Shown here one piece after another: positions 6,816 to 12,919 of a DNA stretch of 38,785 bases. The translations under genes were made by a program, and so were the position numbers. The stretch covers positions 1 to 38,785 of IMG/VR virus record IMGVR_UViG_3300042864_002261; one strand, given 5' to 3'. Source of the stretch: a virus. Below the pieces are notes generated by a model that saw only the letters and a list, made by a program, of their open reading frames with translations, did not search any database and was not told the origin of the DNA. How positions within the stretch are numbered: position 1 is the first letter of the stretch; every line of letters begins with the position of its first letter.

Positions 6816-7226
6816 CTAATCTAATATGTCCCATGGTAAGTCATCGTCTGCAATTGGGGCGGACTTTTTAGGTGTACTTGGAGCATCACCGAACAGATCG
6901 TTCATAATTTCATCATCAGTCATGTCCTGTTCATCCAAAATACCATTTGATTTTGTAACATGAATTTGAGTTGCTTCAATCGTATTGAAGTATTTGATTT
7001 GACCGTTTGGACTTTCCCATTTACGACCAGCTAATTTATAACCAACTTGAATTTGATCTCCAGTGTTTGCAAAATCTAACATTTCACATTTTTCTTGAAT
7101 TGCAACAAACGTTACGTACTGTGGGTACTTATCATTAGTTCCAACTACAAATTCTCTTTTCTTAAATTTTGCTGATACAAATTGGGTTTCGTCTACCTTA
7201 ATTAAGGTTCCACTAAATGTTGACAT
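6816..7226 (-). CDS. DUF3127 / single-stranded DNA-binding-like protein
   Basis: 136 aa. Residues 1-95 look like DUF3127, an OB-fold family typical of Bacteroidota (GTLIKVDETQFVSAKFKKREFVV...YPQYVTFVAIQEKC...VGYKLAGRKW). The C-terminus is a low-complexity acidic tail ending DDDLPWDILD. It closely mimics the acidic, hydrophobic-tipped tail of bacterial SSB (DDDIPF), which docks replication partners. I infer a single-stranded DNA-binding role in phage replication or recombination, perhaps replacing gp32, which is not seen in this window. It lies just downstream of ligase and guanylate kinase. Confidence 0.8.
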   Translation of the reverse strand: MSTFSGTLIKVDETQFVSAKFKKREFVVGTNDKYPQYVTFVAIQEKCEMLDFANTGDQIQVGYKLAGRKWESPNGQIKYFNTIEATQIHVTKSNGILDEQDMTDDEIMNDLFGDAPSTPKKSAPIADDDLPWDILD

Positions 7227-7227
7227 A

Positions 7228-7704
7228 TTAAAAGTTTGGGTTTGTTATTTTTAAATCATAATTATTAAATCCAGCAAAGAGCTCTCTATCTGCTTCTAGT
7301 CTAGCATCAACTGTATGACCTGGCATTACTCTTTCTCCAAGTCTTTCTCGACGAATCTCTTCATCAATATCAAAAAATATTACAAAGGATTTTGCACGAT
7401 CTTCTGGTGAAAGGTGAGATAGACCACTTGGTGTCATAATAAAAACATCATCTCTATAGAATTGTTTTAGGGTTGTTCCATATGTCCATCCATTAAAATC
7501 AATTACCTCGTAAAACTCATCTTCATCTTTCATTGCTTTACACTGATCTTGACTTAAAAAGAAATAATCTTTTCCATCGACTTCTCCAGGTCTAGGAGGT
7601 CTTGTTGTATAACTTACTGCGTAAGTCATGCCTCTTTCTTCAAGGCGTTTGCGCATAAAATCTTTACCTGATGCGCCAGGTCCTACTAAAATAATTCTTG
7701 GCAT
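7228..7704 (-). CDS. Guanylate kinase-like P-loop kinase
   Basis: 158 aa. The P-loop GPGASGKD (8-15) is followed by YAVSYTTRPPRPGEVDGKDYFFL, the GMP-binding signature of guanylate kinases, with the conserved YT...R.GE. FNGWTYGTT matches the next GMP-contacting block. It is somewhat shorter than bacterial Gmk (about 200 aa), with a compact lid. It would convert GMP/dGMP to GDP/dGDP for phage DNA synthesis. The start codon overlaps the ligase stop (TAATG), and the SSB-like gene follows after 1 nt. Confidence 0.85.
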   Translation of the reverse strand: MPRIILVGPGASGKDFMRKRLEERGMTYAVSYTTRPPRPGEVDGKDYFFLSQDQCKAMKDEDEFYEVIDFNGWTYGTTLKQFYRDDVFIMTPSGLSHLSPEDRAKSFVIFFDIDEEIRRERLGERVMPGHTVDARLEADRELFAGFNNYDLKITNPNF

Positions 7705-8999
7705 TATATTGTTCTTGTTTTTTCGTAAATTGCTTTAATAACTGGAAATCTTAAAGAATTTTGACCATGCTGATCTGTAGTTTCTTCAAAATATTGAACT
7801 GTAATTGTTTTACCTACAATTTGATCAGGGTTTTTATAAAATTGACGACGTTGTTCTATTGAAAAGCCTGATCCAACTCTAACTTGATTTCCTTTATGTG
7901 TAATAAAAACGTTACCTAACATTTCTTCTTCAACTTCGCGGCCATCTTCAATAACTCTGTGCGTTGAATTTTCAACTCCCTCTACAATGTATTCAGCATC
8001 ATAGAATTTTTTAACTTTAAGAATCTCATCGCTACGTTTTCCAATATATGGAGTATCTTTTCTTAGCATTAGTCCTTCCCAACCTTGAGCAGTTGAATTA
8101 GTAATTTCAGTTTGAAGTTGCTCTTCAGATTCAATTAAGGTTTGCTTTAAGATAGTCGTATTGATTAAGTCAATTCCACTAAATAATAGAGCAGCTATTG
8201 TAATACGGTCCCTAAATTTTCGATCAGTTGATGAAGTTTGACTATTAAATTCTTCTAGAGTTAGGCAGTCAAATACTAAATATTTTGGATTTTTAATTGT
8301 ATGATTTTTTCTACCAATCTCTTTGATAATTCCCTGAAAATCTTCTTGACCAGAGTCATTCATCATACAAACTTCACCATCAAGAACCGTATCAATTAGG
8401 TTTAGTCTCTTAATGTCGGCTTTTAGTGTATCTAGAGTTAAGAATTCATTACCACCTCTTGAAAAGAATTTAACATCTCCCTTATCATCAATTATAGTAA
8501 TACAACGAACTCCATCTAATTTACGACTCATATACCAATGATCTTCTAATTTGACCTTCTTTTTTGTCTTATCATCATATGGTAAAGCTAGAGCAACATC
8601 AAAGGTTGGAATAGTTCCAGGCAATACTGAATTAATTAGAGTAGTAGTTGCACGAGTTTTTAAGTTGCGATCTAAGATACTATAGATCACTTCTGAGAAC
8701 TCCAAATTTTCTGCTATAAATCCATTCACATAGGCAATTGCAGTGTTGCCAGTGATACGCCTGTCATTCAGGTCATCTAGAAGAGAGAATATATCAGTAT
8801 AGCTTGGAGTTGATAACTCTGAATGCTTTTTTAGATTAGCTGGCGTAACATAATACTGTTTAAATGGAGAATAGGTATACTCCAAAATCTTTTTAAGATA
8901 TGGGCTGCTAAATTGCAGAAGGACTGCTTTTTTATCGTTGGTCGATGAAGTTATGTTCATTGCCTCGATAAAGTCCTGGATTGATTTAAGATTATTCAT
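7704..8999 (-). CDS. ATP-dependent DNA ligase, T4 gp30-type
   Basis: 431 aa from the ATG at 8999. Upstream codons in the frame run through the promoter and terminator and are rejected. The nucleotidylation motif is K160-LDG, almost the same position as K159 in T4 ligase. Motif III-like segment VLDGEVC, motif IV EGLMLRK and motif V LKVKKF follow in order. The N-terminal domain (KKILEYTYSPFKQYYV) also resembles T4 gp30. It seals nicks using ATP in phage replication and repair. The gene is preceded by a GTATAATA promoter-like motif and by the terminator of the upstream gene, so it starts its own unit with guanylate kinase and the SSB-like gene. Confidence 0.93.
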   Translation of the reverse strand: MNNLKSIQDFIEAMNITSSTNDKKAVLLQFSSPYLKKILEYTYSPFKQYYVTPANLKKHSELSTPSYTDIFSLLDDLNDRRITGNTAIAYVNGFIAENLEFSEVIYSILDRNLKTRATTTLINSVLPGTIPTFDVALALPYDDKTKKKVKLEDHWYMSRKLDGVRCITIIDDKGDVKFFSRGGNEFLTLDTLKADIKRLNLIDTVLDGEVCMMNDSGQEDFQGIIKEIGRKNHTIKNPKYLVFDCLTLEEFNSQTSSTDRKFRDRITIAALLFSGIDLINTTILKQTLIESEEQLQTEITNSTAQGWEGLMLRKDTPYIGKRSDEILKVKKFYDAEYIVEGVENSTHRVIEDGREVEEEMLGNVFITHKGNQVRVGSGFSIEQRRQFYKNPDQIVGKTITVQYFEETTDQHGQNSLRFPVIKAIYEKTRTI

Positions 9000-9002
9000 A
9001 TA

Positions 9003-9012
9003 CTTATTATAC
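9003..9012 (-). promoter_or_regulatory. Promoter-like motif GTATAATAAG
   Basis: The minus strand reads GTATAATAAG only about 4-13 nt upstream of the ligase ATG, directly after a terminator. It matches the non-late promoter class. The closeness implies a nearly leaderless transcript, if the start codon is correct. Confidence 0.4.
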
Positions 9013-9040
9013 AAAAAAGGAGACCAAAAAGGTCTCCTTT
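9012..9040 (-). terminator. Intrinsic terminator
   Basis: On the minus strand the stem AAAGGAGACC pairs with GGTCTCCTTT around a TTTTT loop and is followed by a T-run. It ends the transcript of the gene at 9064-9585. Confidence 0.85.
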
Positions 9041-9063
9041 GACATATAAAAGACGCCAGTAAA

Positions 9064-9585
9064 TTAGGCGGGAGTTTCTTCGGTTTGCGGTACCGCATTC
9101 TCAGCTGGAGTTTCCAAAGTCTTAATTGCTTTGTCTAACTCATGAACTTTAGCATATGCGCTATTTAATTGAAAAGAAACTTTGAATAGTGCTTGTGCAT
9201 TGTGTAAACCTGTGAATTTTGCACGGTTTAGGAAATACAAACAAGATTCAATACATGCAGCTGGCAATCTAACTGGGCTAACCTCAGAGTTTTTACCTTC
9301 GCCTTTATGGTTTTCAATTTCTCCCAATAACATGTTGTGATTTTGTAGAATAACGAAAGCTTCGTTAGGTCCAGTAAATTCAACACTATTTTTTAGGAAA
9401 TTTCTCAACCACTTAAGATCGTCTTGAGTCATTGATGGAACATCAAAATGACCACGTCTTTGTGCTTTAAGTTTTTCGATTTCAGATAATTCTTGTTGAG
9501 GCTCTTCTACCTCTGGAGTTGCATCAGTAATTTGATCAACTTGTTCTAAAATTTGCTCGTCTTGAGTTACAGTTTCGTTTGACAT
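9064..9585 (-). CDS. Phage protein of unknown function
   Basis: 173 aa from the ATG at 9585 (MSNETVTQDEQ). The open frame extends further upstream but crosses the promoter motif. The N-terminal 45 residues are acidic and probably disordered (many E, Q, D and T). The core (about 50-150) is mixed helical, with FLKNSVEFTGPNEAFVILQNH and ESCLYFLNRAKFTGLHNAQALFK, and the last 20 residues are again low complexity (ETPAENAVPQTEETPA). I do not recognise the family. It is a single-gene unit with its own promoter motif and terminator, which suggests high or independently timed expression. Confidence 0.7.
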   Translation of the reverse strand: MSNETVTQDEQILEQVDQITDATPEVEEPQQELSEIEKLKAQRRGHFDVPSMTQDDLKWLRNFLKNSVEFTGPNEAFVILQNHNMLLGEIENHKGEGKNSEVSPVRLPAACIESCLYFLNRAKFTGLHNAQALFKVSFQLNSAYAKVHELDKAIKTLETPAENAVPQTEETPA

Positions 9586-9606
9586 AAATATCTTTGTTTT
9601 TGTTAA

Positions 9607-9617
9607 GATATTATACC
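9607..9617 (-). promoter_or_regulatory. Promoter-like motif GGTATAATATC
   Basis: The minus strand reads GGTATAATATC, identical to the 11-mer before the glycosylase gene at 2409. It ends about 20 nt before the ATG at 9585. Confidence 0.45.
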
Positions 9618-9622
9618 AAACT

Positions 9623-10105
9623 CTATTCGATAGTTTCAATCAAACGCTGAGCAATTATCTGTTGAGAACGGGATAATTTATCAATAGCTTCTTGAATTGG
9701 AATAAATCCAGCCCAATCTACCTCTTCGGCTTGTAGTTGTTCTTTAGGTACTTTCGGCGAAGCAAGGCCAATTTGTTCAAGACTCTCAATGTATACCTCA
9801 AAATAAGCGCAGCGAGAGTGAGGAATACCGCGACGGTAAAATACAAAATATTTCTCATTTTTATCAATTAGTTCTGGATTTACCGTAACCCCGGTCTCTT
9901 CTCTAGTTTCACGAATTGCACAAGTTAGAAGATCTTCGCCTGGTTCAATTCCGCCTTTGGGAATTCCAAACGGTTGATTCTTCCAACTTGCGTTCGATGG
10001 ATGAATTAATAAAAGTTTTCCTTCCCAGATAATAGCTAGGCCGGCCGCTCTAATTTCAAGCTGCTTTTCGCTTTCTGCTAAATAATCTGTGAATGTAAAA
10101 ATCAT
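9623..10105 (-). CDS. Nudix hydrolase with capsid-targeting-like N-terminus
   Basis: 160 aa. The Nudix box spans residues 51-73, reading GGIEPGE, seven residues, then RETREETGV. It fits GX5EX7REUXEEXGU. The leader MIFTFTDYLAESEKQ lies before the Nudix fold and resembles the shared peptide of putative packaged proteins, with LAE as a possible cleavage site. The box identifies hydrolysis of nucleoside diphosphate-linked compounds, but the substrate (oxidised dNTP, NADH, ADP-ribose, RNA cap or other) cannot be read from it. If packaged, it would act at once on entry. The start overlaps the bS21 stop by 4 nt (ATGA), so the two are translationally coupled. Confidence 0.88.
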   Translation of the reverse strand: MIFTFTDYLAESEKQLEIRAAGLAIIWEGKLLLIHPSNASWKNQPFGIPKGGIEPGEDLLTCAIRETREETGVTVNPELIDKNEKYFVFYRRGIPHSRCAYFEVYIESLEQIGLASPKVPKEQLQAEEVDWAGFIPIQEAIDKLSRSQQIIAQRLIETIE

Positions 10106-10296
10106 TTGTTTAATTCATCTTTCTTTTTTTGAATATACTTTGCTTTATTAATTTCGCTACGACGCTTCACGCTAGGCTTTTCAAATTCTTTACGATCTCT
10201 TAAAAGTTGCAATTGCTTAGTATCAGCAACCTTTCTTTTTAATTGTTTAAGAGCTCTTTCTAAAGACTCTGAATTTCGTATATCGATTATTAGCAT
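10102..10296 (-). CDS. rpsU: Ribosomal protein bS21 homologue
   Basis: 64 aa, full length for bS21. It starts MLIIDIRNSESLERALKQLKRK and continues with a basic helix and KPSVKRRSEINKAKYIQKKKD, the pattern of Bacteroidota bS21. In the cell bS21 sits on the 30S platform near the anti-Shine-Dalgarno end of 16S rRNA, and in Flavobacteriia it helps occlude that end. A phage copy could enter host ribosomes and bias initiation towards phage messages (inference). Upstream of its ATG no Shine-Dalgarno is visible. It lies 1 nt after the 414-aa protein and overlaps the Nudix gene. Confidence 0.92.
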   Translation of the reverse strand: MLIIDIRNSESLERALKQLKRKVADTKQLQLLRDRKEFEKPSVKRRSEINKAKYIQKKKDELNK

Positions 10297-10297
10297 A

Positions 10298-11542
10298 TTA
10301 TGATAATTCTAACATTTTCTTAGCGCCATCTGAAATAGTTCCTCTTAGTGCAGCGCTAAATAATTGTACAATTTTTCCTGCTTCTGGGGAATCTACTTCA
10401 TCTGCAATCGCAGCATCTACTCCAAGCTTTGTATCAATAATACCAAGCGTTTGTAAGTCTTTCCAAGCAGTTTCAACATTTAATAATCCCTTTGGAGTTA
10501 ATACCATAACTGCCATAATTGCATTAACTTCTTCATCAGCAGAAACCCAACTATCATCAATTATTGACCAAATTGTTTCTGCCCATTTTTTAGCATCATC
10601 TCCAACTGGTTCATATGAAACCAATGAATTTGCAGAAGGGACTTTGCTTTTTAAATATTGTGTGTCCTCATCACCTTCCGACGCCCAATCTGGATTCCAA
10701 TTCAAGATTCTATCCATTACTCGACCGGCAGGTTTTCCACCAATGAATGGAGCATATCCAAAATCTCCCCAAGTCCATGCATCCATTTCCGCGTATGTAC
10801 TAGCTGCATCTTGTGTAAACATATCCCAATAGTCATCTTTACCAAATGCTGCGACTAAGAATTTTTTTGCAGCGTCTGCATTTAGATTATTCTGAATAAT
10901 CCAGTATATTGCAGCTTCGGTTGCATTATGCACAACATCTTCATTTGAGTTTGACCAATAGTTAGCATTTGCTCTAATTGCAGCCGAAACTGTTTGAGCA
11001 ACACTTTTTTCCTTATCGGCCGCACTTGTACTCGATGGCAAGTTTGATTTTGGCTGTTTAGTAGTCGGATCGATTGCAAATTTTCCAGATGCAATATCAA
11101 TAACTTCAGATATTTTACCATCTGTACTTTTTGTCGTAATCTCTTTATCAGTTATTGAATAAGTTCCAGAATAGGCGACCTTTCCGCTTCCATCATTAAT
11201 ATAAACGACTACCGTTAGAGGTTTTGATCTAAAATTATATGAGCGACCTGCTGATAAAATATCAATGCTTACGCCATTTTCCTTTTCAGGTTTTTCTTCA
11301 GTAGCATTGTATACACTAGCTAGCCTAGTGTTAGGCATCTTTAGAAGTTTATCCATGATTGCTTGATCTGGCGCAGTCGTAGCAACAGCAGGCGGTGGAG
11401 TTTCCGTTGTAGGGTCTTCTTTAATTGTAGTAAGCTTAGGATTAGTATTAGTAGCAGGAGGGGTCTTTGTTGCATTAACACCACGTCCGCCTGAACCATC
11501 TTGTTCATTAATAAAATCCTTAAATGTTTTAATAACTCGCAT
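10298..11542 (-). CDS. Putative packaged internal virion protein (414 aa), function unknown
   Basis: The N-terminus MRVIKTFKDFINEQ is the closest match here to the T4 capsid-targeting peptide MKTYQEFIAE, with INE as the expected (L/I)xE cleavage site. A Pro/Thr/Ala-rich linker follows (about 20-62), then a small beta-rich part (about 75-150) and a helical C-terminal half. That half contains NATEAAIYWIIQNN and SADEEVNAIMAVMVLTPKGL, which loosely recall helical repeats of annexin type; I do not trust this enough to name a domain. No catalytic motif is seen. With the next two genes it forms a block of large proteins probably carried in the head. Confidence 0.75.
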   Translation of the reverse strand: MRVIKTFKDFINEQDGSGGRGVNATKTPPATNTNPKLTTIKEDPTTETPPPAVATTAPDQAIMDKLLKMPNTRLASVYNATEEKPEKENGVSIDILSAGRSYNFRSKPLTVVVYINDGSGKVAYSGTYSITDKEITTKSTDGKISEVIDIASGKFAIDPTTKQPKSNLPSSTSAADKEKSVAQTVSAAIRANANYWSNSNEDVVHNATEAAIYWIIQNNLNADAAKKFLVAAFGKDDYWDMFTQDAASTYAEMDAWTWGDFGYAPFIGGKPAGRVMDRILNWNPDWASEGDEDTQYLKSKVPSANSLVSYEPVGDDAKKWAETIWSIIDDSWVSADEEVNAIMAVMVLTPKGLLNVETAWKDLQTLGIIDTKLGVDAAIADEVDSPEAGKIVQLFSAALRGTISDGAKKMLELS

Positions 11543-11560
11543 TGTTTTTGATATTTTTAA

Positions 11561-11570
11561 TATTTATTAA
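11561..11570 (-). promoter_or_regulatory. T4-like late promoter motif
   Basis: The minus strand reads TTAATAAATA, about 20 nt upstream of the ATG at 11542, overlapping the stop codon of the preceding gene. Confidence 0.45.
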
Positions 11571-12913
11571 ATTGTTGCTTTTTGTAGAGATTGTTCAATT
11601 TCAGTTTTAACTGCATCATTAAAACTTCCACCATTTTTTATACCAAATAGGTATGAACAAATATCCTTAAATCCTTGTGAATTGTAGGATTTTCCATGTT
11701 CAAATGGACCTTTTTTGGAAATAGCATCAAGACAATTTTGATAGACGTTGCCACCCATAATAGATTTTAACATATCTCTAACGCCAGAATCTGTAGCTAA
11801 ATCAAATTTATTACCGGGATTTGGGAAATCTGCTGGAAATCTAGCTATAACACCAGATGCAATTTTTAATAGATCTGCTTCATTTTTAATTGATGTATCA
11901 GAGGTTGTAGTTTGATTAACTGGATTAACTACAGGAGCAACTGTTCCACCAGCTTCAGCTAATGCTACCTTTAACGGCTTTTCAACTAAAGTTGGAACAA
12001 CTTCATTTTCAATATTAGATTGAACTATACGTTTGGCATTTAGACAAATAATAATCCACGCTTCAACCATAGTTTTAAATAATCCACTAGAAAGTTCTGA
12101 CGTATTGGGCGCTGCATAATTACTATCATACTTTCCAGCCATGCTAATAAGCTTAGCAATCATTGAGCTCAAATCAGTTGTATATTGAGTTGGATTACCT
12201 GGAACACCAAGCGAAAAATCTGCAGGTGGCAAACTTACCATAAAGCTCCAAAAAATTGGAGAAATTTTTCCAGTTTGATTAACCAATTGAGTTTGTCCAC
12301 CAATTGATTGTAGTATAGGTTTAATATAAACCTGGTGAACAAACTGGCGATACCAATCAGATGCCGTTCCATCTATATCCAAGAAATATGAAGCAGTTAT
12401 TGCAGCAGATTGATTCGATCCAGCAGTTGAGCTTGTAGTTTGTGTAGATGGTGTAGATTTTGCATAATACTGTGATGCATCTTCTGATGACATTGCAAAA
12501 GCAAAATGATCTTCGATCTTTGGTAAGTGCTTATCTTTTGGGATAAGTGCTATATCAATCTTTCCAGGTTTAAATAGAAAAATACTACCTGAGGTTTCAG
12601 CTAAATCTTTACCAAACATTCTATTGTTTTGAGTATTACCGGGTTTTTGGAATATTCCAAGTACTGTATCTTTTCCACTCTCATCAAGCGTATCTAGTAG
12701 AGAATCTGTGGTTTTATGTTCTAGTGACTTTATTGCATTTGCAAAATTTTCAACATTACCTAAAAGCTGATTATCTTGTGGCCAACTGTATTGATATGTC
12801 CATTTAACTAAAATTTCGTCAGTTGGTGAAGATTGCGAACCAGTTATTTTAATCTTAGTTTTAGAAAAGTCAAATTTCTCAAACAGATTTGATAGTTTAT
12901 AAAGTTTTTTCAT
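11567..12913 (-). CDS. Large protein of unknown function, possible packaged virion protein (448 aa)
   Basis: Starts MKKLYKLSNLFEKFDFSK. This weakly resembles the shared leader (LFE could serve as the protease site) but is less convincing than its neighbours. A Ser/Thr/Gln-rich linker at about 155-170 separates an N-terminal beta-rich region from a larger mixed domain beginning YFLDIDGTASDWYRQFVHQVY. That segment recalls a HAD-like DxDGT start, but the remaining HAD motifs are not evident. I do not recognise the family. It sits 6 nt after the 858-aa protein and shares its orientation and probable late expression. Confidence 0.7.
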   Translation of the reverse strand: MKKLYKLSNLFEKFDFSKTKIKITGSQSSPTDEILVKWTYQYSWPQDNQLLGNVENFANAIKSLEHKTTDSLLDTLDESGKDTVLGIFQKPGNTQNNRMFGKDLAETSGSIFLFKPGKIDIALIPKDKHLPKIEDHFAFAMSSEDASQYYAKSTPSTQTTSSTAGSNQSAAITASYFLDIDGTASDWYRQFVHQVYIKPILQSIGGQTQLVNQTGKISPIFWSFMVSLPPADFSLGVPGNPTQYTTDLSSMIAKLISMAGKYDSNYAAPNTSELSSGLFKTMVEAWIIICLNAKRIVQSNIENEVVPTLVEKPLKVALAEAGGTVAPVVNPVNQTTTSDTSIKNEADLLKIASGVIARFPADFPNPGNKFDLATDSGVRDMLKSIMGGNVYQNCLDAISKKGPFEHGKSYNSQGFKDICSYLFGIKNGGSFNDAVKTEIEQSLQKATI

Positions 12914-12919
12914 ATAATA

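Noticed and set aside
8957-8999. Ligase N-terminus MNNLKSIQDFIEAMN as a possible capsid-targeting leader
   Set aside because: The residues belong to the conserved N-terminal domain of T4-type ligases, and the spacing and cleavage motif do not match the shared peptide.
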